A DNA stretch of 64,000 nucleotides from Campylobacter corcagiensis (GTDB lineage: Bacteria; Campylobacterota; Campylobacteria; Campylobacterales; Campylobacteraceae). Positions 53,222 to 62,582 of the stretch are shown here, in pieces (the stretch's first letter is position 1; each line of letters begins with the position of its first letter). The notes under the pieces are model-generated. The model made no database searches and was not told the origin of the DNA. It saw nothing but the letters and a program-made list of their open reading frames with translations. The DNA lies in the NCBI RefSeq assembly GCF_013201645.1, contig NZ_CP053842.1:124001-188000 (forward strand). The letters run 5' to 3'. Both the position numbers and the translations under genes were made by a program.

Positions 53222-55498
53222 GTGAGTATACAAGAGAGTTTGAAGTATTTTTTCTTAGGTATTAAGCAAAGTGATGAGCCATATCTTTATAAAAATAAAG
53301 ATCTAACAACTCATGGAGTCATCATCGGTATGACAGGAAGTGGTAAAACTGGACTTGGAATCACTCTTATTGAGGAAGCAAGTCTTGATAATATACCATC
53401 AATTATTATCGATCCAAAGGGCGATATGACAAACCTTGCTCTTGCTTTTCCTGATATGAAAGCAGATGATTTTTTACCTTATATGGATGAGAGTGAAGCA
53501 CAAAATAAAGGATTTAGCACTAAAGAATTAGCCATTAAAACTAGTAGTAGTTGGAAAAACGGCATTGAAAATTCATTTCAAAGCCTAGAAAGGGTTAAAG
53601 CCTATAAAGATAGCGCTGATGTTAGAATTTATACCCCAAAAAGTAGTGCTGGACTAGGCGTTAGCTTGCTAAGCGATTTTATAGCTCCTGTAGGGCTAAA
53701 TAGTGAGGATTTAAACAGCTACATTTCAGCCATTACAAGTTCGATTTTATCTTTACTAAATGTCGATAGCGAGAATTTAGCCGCTCCTGAAGTTGTGCTT
53801 TTACAGCAAATTTTCTTAGAGAATTTCTTAGCTAATAAAACAGTAACAATAGCTGATCTTATCCACCAAATAGCCACTCCGCCATTTGAAAAAATAGGAG
53901 TTTTTGATGTTGAGACATTTTATCCACAAACTAAAAGAATGGCACTAGCTATGAAACTAAACTCGCTTTTTGCAAGTCCAAATTTTAAGATGTGGTGTCA
54001 AGGAGAAAGACTTGATATTTCAAATATGCTTTTTGATGAAAATGGCAAAGCAAGGTGCAATGTTTTTACGATTTCACATTTAAATGATGATGAAAGAATG
54101 TTTTTTGTAACGCTTTTGTTAAATGAGATTATACGCTGGATGAGAACTACTCAAGGAACTAGCAGTCTTAGAGCTATAGTTTATATGGATGAGATATTTG
54201 GATATTTTCCTCCAACTTCAAATCCACCTAGCAAAACCCCGATGCTTACACTTTTAAAACAGGCTAGAGCTTATGGTGTTGGGCTTGTTTTAAGCACGCA
54301 AAATCCAGTAGATTTAGATTATAAAGGGCTTTCAAATATCGGTACTTGGTTTATCGGTAGACTCCAAACCGCTCAAGATAAAGAAAGAGTCATAAGCGGA
54401 CTAACTGGAATTAGTGGCAGTGCTATGCAAAAAGATGAAATTTTAAAGCTTTTATCAAATTTAGAAAAGCGTAAATTTCTAGTTAAAAACATAAATGAAG
54501 ATGGCTTAGAAGTTATTGGCACAAGATTTGCACTTAGTTATTTAAAAGGTCCTTTAAGTAGTGAGCAAATTTCAGATCTTATGGTGGATAAAAAAAAGAG
54601 CATAAAAACAAATGTTACGACTGATATTTCTGGGTTAAAACCAGTAATATCTTCAGATATTAGTGAAGTTTATAGCTACACAGGGGATTTAAATTTATCA
54701 CCATATCTTCTTGGAACTGCAAAGGTTAAATTTAGCCATAATGATTTAGTCGTAGAAAAAGATATAAATTTACTATATCCACTTGCTGGAGTAAATGAAG
54801 TAAACTGGAGCGATGCAGAAAAAACAGATGTCGCTTTTAGCAGTATAAAAAAAGATGACTCAAAATACATAAACCCGCCAAGCTTTATCACAAGTAGCAG
54901 GAATTTTAACGAATTTGAAAAGAGTTTAAAAGAGTATATTTTTAGAAATGTTAAACTTAAGCTTTTTACTGCTTTAGGCATTACTTCAAATTTTGGCGAA
55001 GAAAAAAGTGAGTTTTTGTTAAGACTTCATGATAAATGCAATGAAATTTTAGAAGCTAAAACTGATAAAGTAGAAGAGAAATTTAAAAAAGAAAAGCTAA
55101 AACTAGAAGATAAACTTAAAAAAGCACAAGTTAGAGTTGATAGAGAAACTGCTGATGTTAAATCAAGAGGGCTTGATGCGGTTATTAATATAGGAAGTGC
55201 GATTTTAGGGGCTTTTCTTGGAAGTAAAACAGTAAGCAAAACAAATATGGGCAAGGTTGCAACTAGTGCAAAAAGCGCTGGAAGAGTGCTTGATGCTAGA
55301 AAAGATGTAGAATTTGCCAAAGAGGCACTTTATAGCGTAGAAGCTGAGATTGAAGATTTGGTTGCTAAAAATCAAAAAGAGCTTGAAGAGCTAAAAGAAA
55401 TTTATAACATTAAAAATTTAGAGATAAAAACAAAGGAAATTTCAGCCAAAAAAAGCGATATATTTAATGAAAAAGTCTATCTTTTATGGAAAAGTTAG
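53222..55498 (+). CDS. HerA-like ATPase (DUF853, YjgR-like)
   Basis: A 758-residue P-loop ATPase. The N-terminal DUF853/HerA-like helicase domain has Walker A GMTGSGKT at 36-43, IDPKGDMTNLA, and Walker B-like AIVYMDEIFGYFPP at about 318-330. LLSTQNPVDLDYKGLSN-type and arginine-finger regions follow. The C-terminal third holds a coiled coil (about 620-660), a Gly/Ala-rich hydrophobic patch (INIGSAILGAFLGSK) and a second coiled coil. The start is GTG, 25 bp after the J-domain gene. A DNA-translocation role is inferred from the fold; no nuclease partner (NurA) lies nearby. Confidence 0.85.
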   Translation: MSIQESLKYFFLGIKQSDEPYLYKNKDLTTHGVIIGMTGSGKTGLGITLIEEASLDNIPSIIIDPKGDMTNLALAFPDMKADDFLPYMDESEAQNKGFSTKELAIKTSSSWKNGIENSFQSLERVKAYKDSADVRIYTPKSSAGLGVSLLSDFIAPVGLNSEDLNSYISAITSSILSLLNVDSENLAAPEVVLLQQIFLENFLANKTVTIADLIHQIATPPFEKIGVFDVETFYPQTKRMALAMKLNSLFASPNFKMWCQGERLDISNMLFDENGKARCNVFTISHLNDDERMFFVTLLLNEIIRWMRTTQGTSSLRAIVYMDEIFGYFPPTSNPPSKTPMLTLLKQARAYGVGLVLSTQNPVDLDYKGLSNIGTWFIGRLQTAQDKERVISGLTGISGSAMQKDEILKLLSNLEKRKFLVKNINEDGLEVIGTRFALSYLKGPLSSEQISDLMVDKKKSIKTNVTTDISGLKPVISSDISEVYSYTGDLNLSPYLLGTAKVKFSHNDLVVEKDINLLYPLAGVNEVNWSDAEKTDVAFSSIKKDDSKYINPPSFITSSRNFNEFEKSLKEYIFRNVKLKLFTALGITSNFGEEKSEFLLRLHDKCNEILEAKTDKVEEKFKKEKLKLEDKLKKAQVRVDRETADVKSRGLDAVINIGSAILGAFLGSKTVSKTNMGKVATSAKSAGRVLDARKDVEFAKEALYSVEAEIEDLVAKNQKELEELKEIYNIKNLEIKTKEISAKKSDIFNEKVYLLWKS

Positions 55499-55538
55499 GC
55501 TAAATTTGGTATCATCACGGCTTTAATAAAGGATAAAA

Positions 55539-56153
55539 ATGAGTATAAATTTGATAATGTATATTTTAGCTTATATTATAGGAAGCATTCCTTGTGGGTT
55601 AATGATTGCTAAATTTGTAGGCGGGGTTGATATTAGAAAAGAAGGTAGTGGAAGTATCGGTGCTACAAATGTATTTAGAGTTTTGAATTCTCACGGCGTT
55701 AAAAATGCTAAAAAAATTGGTACTTTAACTATCTTGCTTGATGCTTTCAAGGGCTTTATACCGATAATGATCGCTAAATTCGCAGGATTTGATATAAATG
55801 TGCTTTGGACAATGGGCGTTTTAGCTGTTATTGGGCACTGTTTTTCAGTTTTTCTTAAATTTGAAGGCGGAAAGGGAGTTGCTACAAGTTTTGGAGTATT
55901 TGCTGCTTTTCTTCCACTTGAGACGATCATTTCAGTTGCTATTTGGTTTGGAGTTGGAAAATTTATAAAAATTTCAAGTATAGCCTCACTTAGTGGAATA
56001 GTAGCTTTTGTGATAATAAGCTTTATATTTCACTATAATATTCCAGGTATAAATACCCACGCTCCGATTTTTGTAGTAGCATTTATTGTTTTTTACAAGC
56101 ACATTCCAAACATCAAACGACTTATCTTTAAAGAAGAGACAAAAGTTATATAA
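55539..56153 (+). CDS. plsY: glycerol-3-phosphate acyltransferase PlsY
   Basis: Integral membrane enzyme of phospholipid synthesis, using acyl-phosphate from PlsX (49.4 kb). It has 204 residues and five to seven helices. The three family motifs are seen: GSIPCGLMIAK/GSGSIGATNVFR, GHCFSVFLKFEGGKGVATSFG, and the C-terminal NIPGINTH region. folB follows without a gap. Confidence 0.95.
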   Translation: MSINLIMYILAYIIGSIPCGLMIAKFVGGVDIRKEGSGSIGATNVFRVLNSHGVKNAKKIGTLTILLDAFKGFIPIMIAKFAGFDINVLWTMGVLAVIGHCFSVFLKFEGGKGVATSFGVFAAFLPLETIISVAIWFGVGKFIKISSIASLSGIVAFVIISFIFHYNIPGINTHAPIFVVAFIVFYKHIPNIKRLIFKEETKVI

Positions 56154-56471
56154 ATGATAAATGTCTTAATAGAAAAGCTTGAGTTTGAGTGTATTATTGG
56201 GCTTTTGGATTTTGAAAGAACAAAAGAGCAAAAAATTCAAATTTCAGCTAAATTTAGAGCAGATGAATTCATAGATTATGCAGAGGTTTGTAGCTTTATA
56301 AAAGATAAATTTAAACAAGAGAAATTTATGAAAATAGAGGATGCTTTAGCATTTTTTGAGATGGAATTCAAGGCTAGATTTAGCACACTAAAGTTTTTTT
56401 ATATGAAAGTCTTAAAGCCACAAATCCTTGCTCCAGCGATAGTTGGAGCTGAAATTTCAAAGAATTATTAA
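56154..56471 (+). CDS. folB: dihydroneopterin aldolase-like FolB
   Basis: A 105-residue T-fold protein resembling dihydroneopterin aldolase: IEKLEFECIIGLLDFERTKEQKIQIS is the N-terminal signature (split as two stretches), and DYAEVCSFIKD the substrate side. The C-terminal Lys in KVLKPQIL fits the catalytic lysine. It is shorter than E. coli FolB (about 120). Start codon directly abuts the plsY stop. In Campylobacter, as I recall, the same pairing occurs. Confidence 0.85.
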   Translation: MINVLIEKLEFECIIGLLDFERTKEQKIQISAKFRADEFIDYAEVCSFIKDKFKQEKFMKIEDALAFFEMEFKARFSTLKFFYMKVLKPQILAPAIVGAEISKNY

Positions 56472-56511
56472 AAATATTTTAAAAAAACTTGAATTTATCC
56501 TTAAAGTTTGA

Positions 56512-56517
56512 TATAAT
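56512..56517 (+). promoter_or_regulatory. -10 box of the two-component operon
   Basis: TATAAT in TTTGATATAATCTTAAG, 32 bp before the response-regulator start. Confidence 0.6.
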
Positions 56518-56549
56518 CTTAAGTAAATTTTTAGCTTAAAGGAATAATA

Positions 56550-57221
56550 ATGCGCATTTTGATAGTTGAAGACGAAGTTACACTAAATAGGACTATTAAA
56601 GAAGGGCTTGAAGAATTTGGATATCAAGCTGACCCAGCTGAGAGCTTTAGTGATGCTGAGTATTATATCGGTATAAGAAATTATGATCTTGTTTTAGCTG
56701 ACTGGATGCTGCCTGATGGAGATGGAATAGATCTTATAAATATCGTTAAACAAAAAAGCCCAAGAACTTCTGTTGTCATAATATCTGCAAAAGATGATAA
56801 AGATAGCGAGATTAAGGCTTTAAGAGCTGGAGCGTGTGATTACATTAAAAAGCCTTTTGATTTTGATGTTTTAGTTGCTAGGATAGAAGCAAGGCTTAGA
56901 TTTGGTGGAACAAATGTTATACAAGTTGAAGATCTTATTATAGATCCAGATGAAGAAAAAATCATCTATAGAGAAAAAGAAGTAGAACTAAAAGGAAAAC
57001 CTTTTGAAGTTTTAACTCACCTTGCAAGACATAGAGATCAAATAGTTAGTAAAGAACAGCTTTTAGATGCTATTTGGGAAGAACCAGAACTTGTAACTCC
57101 AAATGTTATTGAGGTTGCTATAAATCAAATTCGCCAAAAAATGGATAAACCACTAAACATCTCTACAATCGAGACTGTAAGAAGACGCGGATATAGATTT
57201 TGCTTTCCAAAAGATAAATAA
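56550..57221 (+). CDS. OmpR/PhoB-family response regulator
   Basis: A 223-residue regulator. The receiver (1-120) has acidic Glu7/Asp8, phospho-acceptor Asp51 (in LADWMLPDGDG), Ser79 and Lys101 (KKPFD). The winged-helix DNA-binding domain (about 127-220) has the typical TVRRRGYRF wing. It resembles ArsR/CprR-like epsilonproteobacterial regulators, but I cannot assign the orthologue. It lies 15 bp before the kinase gene and shares its transcript with ppx. Confidence 0.88.
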   Translation: MRILIVEDEVTLNRTIKEGLEEFGYQADPAESFSDAEYYIGIRNYDLVLADWMLPDGDGIDLINIVKQKSPRTSVVIISAKDDKDSEIKALRAGACDYIKKPFDFDVLVARIEARLRFGGTNVIQVEDLIIDPDEEKIIYREKEVELKGKPFEVLTHLARHRDQIVSKEQLLDAIWEEPELVTPNVIEVAINQIRQKMDKPLNISTIETVRRRGYRFCFPKDK

Positions 57222-57236
57222 TAAAGAGCAAATCTA

Positions 57237-58559
57237 GTGCCAAATAGGAGTCTTAGGGCTAAATTTATACTCCAGCTGATTTGCAGTAGTGCGATGCTAA
57301 TACTGATATTTTCTGGGATGCTTTATCAATATATAAAGATAAATATCTTTGAAAATGTAGTTCAGGTTTTAAATTCCGAAGCCAAAAGACTCACTAAAGA
57401 GTCAAAACTGCCATCAAATTATTCAATTAGCACGCTTGGTCACAACCAGATATTTATAGATACTTATCCAAATACTAGGAGTATTAAAGCTCCAAAATAT
57501 ACTAAAAAAGTGAGTAAAAACAGCAGTACATTAACCCTTGAGTATCCATTTGATAGTAAGGTTATAGCACTTACAACTGACACTACATTTTATAGCAATA
57601 TCATAAAGCAGATTCTAACTGATATTATCATTATAAATACTACGATGATATTTTTGATACTATTTTTTGCTATGTTTTTATCTCGTTCGCTTCTAATACC
57701 TGTAAAAACCATCACAAAAAATCTTTCAAATCTTAATGAAACAGTCCTAAAGCCACTTGATGAGAGTGAGATTCCGCTTGAATTTCGCCCACTTTCAAAA
57801 GGTATAAATCGTCTAATAAATAGAATAGAAACATTTGTTAGTTATCAAAAAGAGCTTTTTATTGGCATCGCACATGAGCTTAAAACCCCACTTGCTGTTA
57901 TGAAAACCAAAAACGAAGTCACTCTTTTAAAGCCACGCGATAATGAAAAATACATAAATACCCTTAAAAGCAACAACGCTTCAATTGATAGTATGAATAA
58001 AATGATAGGTTCTATTTTAGAGGTTGGAAGGCAAGAAGGTGCTCATTTTGAAAATGCTGAAAATAAAGAGATGATATCTTTTGTAGAAGAGCTTTTTAAG
58101 GGCTTTAGAGTTCTAGCAAAAGCTGAGAAAAAAGATATCATTTTAAAGCAAAACAAAGAAATACTATACCTTCAAATTCGTCCAAATTTACTCATCCATA
58201 TACTTCAAAATTTTGTTCAAAATGCTGTTAAATTTTCACCTGAAAATTCTACTATACTTATACAAACTAGAGTTACAGCAGATGAGTATTTTAGGATAGA
58301 TGTCGTTGATGAAGGGTGTGGGATAGATGAATCAAGAGATCTTTTTGCCCCTTTTAGAAGATATGGAGATAAAAGCGGGGCTGGTCTTGGACTATTTTTA
58401 GCTAAAGGAGCAGCAGAAGCTATGAATGCTGAAATTTATATAAGAAATAGAAATGATAAAAAAGGTGCTATTGCCACGCTTAGAATTCCTATTTCAGAAG
58501 CAAGTAGAAGATTAAATAAAGAAAAATCAGAAAGAGAAGAAGAGTGTCAAAACGAGTAG
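57237..58559 (+). CDS. sensor histidine kinase
   Basis: A 440-residue kinase starting with GTG. Membrane helices at about 10-30 and 128-150 bracket a 95-residue periplasmic sensor. After a HAMP-like linker the H box is IAHELKTPLAV with His213, then N box NFVQNAVKFSP, G1 DEGCGID and G2 GAGLGLFLAKG. The ribosome binding site is weak, so translation may depend on the regulator upstream. The sensed signal is unknown. It overlaps ppx/gppA by 16 bp. Confidence 0.9.
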   Translation: MPNRSLRAKFILQLICSSAMLILIFSGMLYQYIKINIFENVVQVLNSEAKRLTKESKLPSNYSISTLGHNQIFIDTYPNTRSIKAPKYTKKVSKNSSTLTLEYPFDSKVIALTTDTTFYSNIIKQILTDIIIINTTMIFLILFFAMFLSRSLLIPVKTITKNLSNLNETVLKPLDESEIPLEFRPLSKGINRLINRIETFVSYQKELFIGIAHELKTPLAVMKTKNEVTLLKPRDNEKYINTLKSNNASIDSMNKMIGSILEVGRQEGAHFENAENKEMISFVEELFKGFRVLAKAEKKDIILKQNKEILYLQIRPNLLIHILQNFVQNAVKFSPENSTILIQTRVTADEYFRIDVVDEGCGIDESRDLFAPFRRYGDKSGAGLGLFLAKGAAEAMNAEIYIRNRNDKKGAIATLRIPISEASRRLNKEKSEREEECQNE

Positions 58560-59989
58560 CAGTTATAGATCTTGGGTCAAATTCCGCTAGAATGGTTATT
58601 TTTGAGCGAACAAGTAGGCTAGGATTTTACATTTTAGGCGAACATAAAATGAGAGTTAGGCTTGGTGAAGGGGCTTACGAAAAAGGTGGAGTTATCCAAG
58701 AAGAGGCGATGGAAAAGTGCTTTTTAGCTTTTGCTGAGTTTAAAAAACTAATATCAAGATATAAAGTTAGCAAAGTTTTAGCAGTTGGAACTTCAGCTTT
58801 AAGAGATGCTAAAAATAGAAGTGAGTTTATCAAAAAAGTAAGAACATTAGGGATAAATTTACGCGTCATTTCAGGCGATGAAGAGGCATATTTAGGCGGT
58901 TTTGCAGCTTCAAATTTGTTGCCAAAATTTAGTAAAGCAGTAGCTATAGATATCGGTGGTGGATCTACTGAGTTGGCTTTGATTGAAGATGGAAGAGTTA
59001 TTGATACAAGATCGCTAAATTTAGGAACCGTTAGGCTAAAAGAGCTATTTTATGATAAGAGAAATTTAAAAGGACTTGATGAGTTTATCAAGGCTAGTTT
59101 AGATGAAATTCCTTCAAATTTTAGTTGCGAAAATATCATTGCCATTGGTGGTTCACTTAGAGCCATAAGTAATGCTATTATGGAGATTGAAAGCTATCCT
59201 TTAAATTTAGTTCATGGTTTTAAATATGAGTGGGATGAACAAAAAGAGCTATTAAGTGAAATTTCAACTTCAGACGCTCTTGATCTTAATAAATTCGCTA
59301 TCAAAAAAGATCGTTATGATACCATAAGAGGTGGGGCTTATATCTTTAAAAGTGTGGTAAATTTAATCGGTGCAAAGCATATCACAACAAGTGGAGTTGG
59401 AGTTAGAGAGGGCGTTTTTTTAACAAATTTAATCGGTAGAAATGCTAAATTTCCAGCTGGTTTTAATCCAAGTCTAAGAAGCTTAAGAGATAGATTTGAG
59501 ATGGATTTTAGGCCAAATATAGCTAAATTTGCAAAAGATATATTTGAAGTTTTAAAGCCACTACACGAACTTAGTGATGAGTTTATAAAACCTTTAGTAA
59601 CAGCAGCAAAAATTTACGATATAGGCTTAAGAGTTAGCTTTTACTCAAAACATAGCCACTCAAGTTATCTTGTATTAAACAGCCTAAATTACGGCTTTAC
59701 TCATGAAGAAAAGGCTTTGATGGCTATCATAATAAAACAAAATGGTAAAAAAAGCGTTGTATCTGAGTTTTATGATTATAAAATGCTTCTTCCTAGTGAA
59801 GATAAGATTGTTTGGCTTGGTTTTATTTTAAAGCTTGCAAAGAGTCTTGATTGCGGTGATAGAAAAGATGTTAGTTTTAATTTTGCAAATTTAACACTTG
59901 AAATTTTTGGTCTAAAAGATGCTATTTTTGTAAAAGATAGTGTTAAAAAAATAAGCAAACCTGCTGTTTTTGCTATAACATTTAACTAA
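58544..59989 (+). CDS. exopolyphosphatase/guanosine pentaphosphate phosphatase (Ppx/GppA)
   Basis: A 481-residue ASKHA-fold phosphatase of the Ppx/GppA family with N-terminal [13 protein letters not shown] (about 8-20), [11 protein letters not shown] (about 142-152) and a C-terminal HD-like helical domain (about 300-480). It degrades polyphosphate or pppGpp; which is favoured is not visible. The start is GTG, 16 bp inside the kinase gene, so it is tightly coupled to the two-component system. Confidence 0.9.
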   Translation: MSKRVAVIDLGSNSARMVIFERTSRLGFYILGEHKMRVRLGEGAYEKGGVIQEEAMEKCFLAFAEFKKLISRYKVSKVLAVGTSALRDAKNRSEFIKKVRTLGINLRVISGDEEAYLGGFAASNLLPKFSKAVAIDIGGGSTELALIEDGRVIDTRSLNLGTVRLKELFYDKRNLKGLDEFIKASLDEIPSNFSCENIIAIGGSLRAISNAIMEIESYPLNLVHGFKYEWDEQKELLSEISTSDALDLNKFAIKKDRYDTIRGGAYIFKSVVNLIGAKHITTSGVGVREGVFLTNLIGRNAKFPAGFNPSLRSLRDRFEMDFRPNIAKFAKDIFEVLKPLHELSDEFIKPLVTAAKIYDIGLRVSFYSKHSHSSYLVLNSLNYGFTHEEKALMAIIIKQNGKKSVVSEFYDYKMLLPSEDKIVWLGFILKLAKSLDCGDRKDVSFNFANLTLEIFGLKDAIFVKDSVKKISKPAVFAITFN

Positions 59990-60005
59990 ATTTGAAAGGA
60001 ATAAA

Positions 60006-60500
60006 ATGCCACTACTTGATAGTTTTAGAGTTGATCATACAAAGATGAAAGCCCCAGGAGTTAGGCTTGCTAAGACGATGAAAACCCCAAAAGGTGACAC
60101 TATAACTGTTTTTGATCTTAGATTTTGTACGCCAAATAAAGATATAATGAGCGAAAAAGGCACTCACACTTTAGAGCATCTTTTTGCTGGTTTTATGAGA
60201 GATCATTTAAACTCAAATAGCTGTGAGATTATAGATATATCGCCGATGGGCTGTAGGACTGGCTTTTATATGAGCGTGATTGGAAGTCCTGAAATCTCAC
60301 TAGTTATAGATGCATGGCAAAGATCTATGAGAGATGTTTTAGAAGTAAAAAGTGAAGGTGATATACCAGAGCTTAATGTTTATCAATGCGGAACTTATAA
60401 AATGCATAGCCTTGATGAAGCTAAACAAATCGCTCAAAATGTGCTTGATAATGGCATAAATGCGATAGATAATGAATCTATAAAGCTATCTTTTAAGTAA
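60006..60500 (+). CDS. luxS: S-ribosylhomocysteine lyase LuxS
   Basis: Splits S-ribosylhomocysteine to homocysteine and DPD, the AI-2 precursor. It is 164 residues long, with zinc ligands His54, His58 (GTHTLEH) and Cys128 (YQCGTYKMH), and catalytic Cys83 in MGCRTGFY. It follows ppx by 16 bp and may share its transcript. Confidence 0.97.
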   Translation: MPLLDSFRVDHTKMKAPGVRLAKTMKTPKGDTITVFDLRFCTPNKDIMSEKGTHTLEHLFAGFMRDHLNSNSCEIIDISPMGCRTGFYMSVIGSPEISLVIDAWQRSMRDVLEVKSEGDIPELNVYQCGTYKMHSLDEAKQIAQNVLDNGINAIDNESIKLSFK

Positions 60501-60512
60501 AATTTCAGTTTG

Positions 60513-60550
60513 AACAAAATTAGCTTTTTATCTAAAAGTTAATTTTGTTT
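60513..60550. terminator. bidirectional terminator between luxS and the YhbP-like gene
   Basis: A 16-bp stem with one G-U pair, loop TATCT, flanked by T-rich sequence, between two convergent genes. Confidence 0.75.
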
Positions 60551-60552
60551 TA

Positions 60553-60954
60553 CTATCTTTGCCAAATTTCTTTATGGCCAAATTTCAGGCTATTGTCTGT
60601 AAATTTTGCCCATGAGATTAAAACTGTAAAAATTTCTCCTTTATGAAGCAGAGCAAAAGGAAATTTCTTATAATAAAGCTTTTTTTCCTTTAAATTTGCT
60701 CTTTTTAACACCCCTAAAAATTGAAGTCCTTTTATGGCTTTTATTTTTTTAGTATCAACAAAGATTGTTCCGCTAACGCTCTTTTCTAGTCCAAATTTTA
60801 TATGTTTTGAAGAGCTACTTCCTGCTATTATAAGGGCTGAATTTAAAGAGTCATAAGCATAAAATGAATTTGCACAATATGGCAAATTTTCAGCTATTAC
60901 GCAAATGGTTAAGATTTCGTTTTCCATGATGAATTTATCAAAATTTTCTCTCAT
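60553..60954 (-). CDS. UPF0306/YhbP-like FMN-binding split-barrel protein
   Basis: A 133-residue protein of the pyridoxamine-phosphate-oxidase-like fold. VIAENLPYCANSFYAYD and SGTIFVDTKKIKAIKGLQFLGV match the YhbP pattern (UPF0306), with the GLQF/GIQF-type strand as marker. The reaction is not known. There is no clear ribosome binding site before either in-frame ATG (60954 or 60927), so the start is uncertain. It is a single gene divergent from dut. Confidence 0.7.
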   Translation of the reverse strand: MRENFDKFIMENEILTICVIAENLPYCANSFYAYDSLNSALIIAGSSSSKHIKFGLEKSVSGTIFVDTKKIKAIKGLQFLGVLKRANLKEKKLYYKKFPFALLHKGEIFTVLISWAKFTDNSLKFGHKEIWQR

Positions 60955-60979
60955 TTTTTAAAACCTTACAAAAATTTGT

Positions 60980-60985
60980 TATAAT
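60980..60985 (+). promoter_or_regulatory. -10 box of dut
   Basis: TATAAT in TTTGTTATAATCATAC, 24 bp before the dut start. Confidence 0.6.
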
Positions 60986-61009
60986 CATACCTAAAATTTA
61001 AGGAAAACT

Positions 61010-61699
61010 ATGACAGATTTAGAAAAATTAGAAGATATGTTTATGCTCCAACAACGCCTAAATGATGAGACAAATGGTAAAAAATGGGAAGATGGCATCG
61101 CACAAAATGGTAAATTAATAAGCTGGAAAAGGTGCATTTATATGGAGTGTGCTGAGCTTTTAGATAGCTTTGCTTGGAAGCATTGGAAAAATGTAAACTC
61201 ACCTACAAATGCCCAAAATGTTGCAGTTGAGATAGTTGACATTTGGCATTTTATCTTAAGCCTTGTACTAGAAAAAGCCTATCCAAACTACACTATTAGC
61301 GATGTTGTAAAAGATGTTGCTTCTGTTAGTGGTTTTGGGGATTTTTGTTCTGATGCTTACGATATGAGCGAGTATAATATCTATGAAATAATGAATGATA
61401 TTGAGATCATAATCCATGAAACAAGTGGCTTTAACTACCAAATTCACGAGCTTTTGACTCATTATTTTAGACTTGCTCTTAAGTGTGGTGTAAATTTGCA
61501 TAAGCTTTATGAAATTTATATCGCTAAAAATGTACTTAATAAATTTCGTCAAGACAACGGCTATCAAGATGGCTCATATCAAAAAATCTGGGGCAAAAAA
61601 GAGGATAACGAAGTTATGAGTGAGATCTTAAAAGATAGCTCACTAAATGCTAATGAAATTTATAAAGCCTTAGAAAAAGAGTATTTAAAATTTAGATGA
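61010..61699 (+). CDS. dut: dimeric all-alpha dUTPase
   Basis: A 229-residue all-alpha NTP pyrophosphohydrolase of the dimeric dUTPase type, as in C. jejuni, unlike the trimeric beta enzymes. The metal motifs are KRCIYMECAELLDSFAWKHWK (seen as EC.E..D) and EIVDIWHFILS (ExxD). It prevents uracil entering DNA. It overlaps the next gene by four bases. Confidence 0.93.
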   Translation: MTDLEKLEDMFMLQQRLNDETNGKKWEDGIAQNGKLISWKRCIYMECAELLDSFAWKHWKNVNSPTNAQNVAVEIVDIWHFILSLVLEKAYPNYTISDVVKDVASVSGFGDFCSDAYDMSEYNIYEIMNDIEIIIHETSGFNYQIHELLTHYFRLALKCGVNLHKLYEIYIAKNVLNKFRQDNGYQDGSYQKIWGKKEDNEVMSEILKDSSLNANEIYKALEKEYLKFR

Positions 61700-62448
61700 G
61701 TATAAAACTCTCTTTTAAGGATTTTTTAACACCAAAATTTCTTGGGCTTTCATTTTTGCCTTTTATTATATCAGCAGTTTTGCTTGCTGTTTTTATGATA
61801 TATGGCGGTTTAGAGCTTTTTGATGCGTTAAAAATAGGGGCAAAAAGTGGGGATTTTAGCTTTTTAGATGAAGAAAAATTTCCACTTATTGCTAAATTTT
61901 TAACTTTTAGCATTACAAAGTGGATAATATCAGCTCTTTTTTACTTTGCTGGAACTTTTTTGGTTATAATCTTATCTTTAGTAATCGCTGCTATTGTGAT
62001 TGGGTTTTTAACTCCAGTTGTGACAAAAGATATAAACTTAAAGTACTATAAACTAAACAAAAAAGATGAGCCAAATTTTATAAGAGTAAGTATTCTTATG
62101 CTAAAAGAGCTTGGAATTTTTATACTTTTGCTTTTGATCGCTCTTCCTTTTTTATTTGTGCCACTTGTTAATATTTTTGTTATTCACATTCCATTTTTTT
62201 ATATGTATTATAAATTTATGCTTATCGATGTTAGTTCAAATGCCCTAAATAAAGAGCGTTTTGAGAGATTTTATGCTAAAGGTGGCGGATATGATTTTAT
62301 CTTTTTGTGCTTTTTGTTTTATCTTGTTTCGCTCATACCACTTCTTGGAATTTTCTTACAAATTCTTTTTGTTATAAATCTCTCACACAATGTCTATCAA
62401 AAAGAGCAAAATTTTAGAGCTAAATATCAACTCTTAGATGAAATTTAG
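61696..62448 (+). CDS. EI24/CysZ-like integral membrane protein
   Basis: A 250-residue membrane protein with hydrophobic segments at about 12-32, 72-115 (two), 135-170 (two) and 195-228. The loop IDVSSNALNKERFERFYAK and the overall EI24/DUF540 pattern suggest CysZ-like sulfate permease relatives; transport is not shown. It is coupled to dut by an ATGA overlap, as I recall in C. jejuni. Confidence 0.75.
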   Translation: MSIKLSFKDFLTPKFLGLSFLPFIISAVLLAVFMIYGGLELFDALKIGAKSGDFSFLDEEKFPLIAKFLTFSITKWIISALFYFAGTFLVIILSLVIAAIVIGFLTPVVTKDINLKYYKLNKKDEPNFIRVSILMLKELGIFILLLLIALPFLFVPLVNIFVIHIPFFYMYYKFMLIDVSSNALNKERFERFYAKGGGYDFIFLCFLFYLVSLIPLLGIFLQILFVINLSHNVYQKEQNFRAKYQLLDEI

Positions 62449-62505
62449 CTAAAAATCTATAAAAATTAGAAGTTAAATTTAAAAAACCTACAATTTTGAT
62501 AGTCG

Positions 62506-62526
62506 TTATTAATAATTTTTATTATT
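62506..62526. promoter_or_regulatory. AT-rich operator-like dyads over the rubrerythrin -35 box
   Basis: The palindrome TTATTAATAA (62506-62515) overlaps a second dyad AATAAT-TTTT-ATTATT (62511-62526). The latter runs into the -35 box, a classic repressor site position. A Fur-, PerR- or CosR-type regulator is plausible. Confidence 0.45.
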
Positions 62527-62553
62527 GACAAAAATATTTTAATATGCTAAAAT
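62525..62553 (+). promoter_or_regulatory. near-consensus promoter of the desulforubrerythrin gene
   Basis: TTGACA at 62525-62530, a 17-bp spacer ending TGC (extended -10), and TAAAAT at 62548-62553. It is unusually strong for an organism that normally has no -35 box. Confidence 0.75.
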
Positions 62554-62582
62554 TACGTGATTTTGATAATGAAAGGTTGAAA

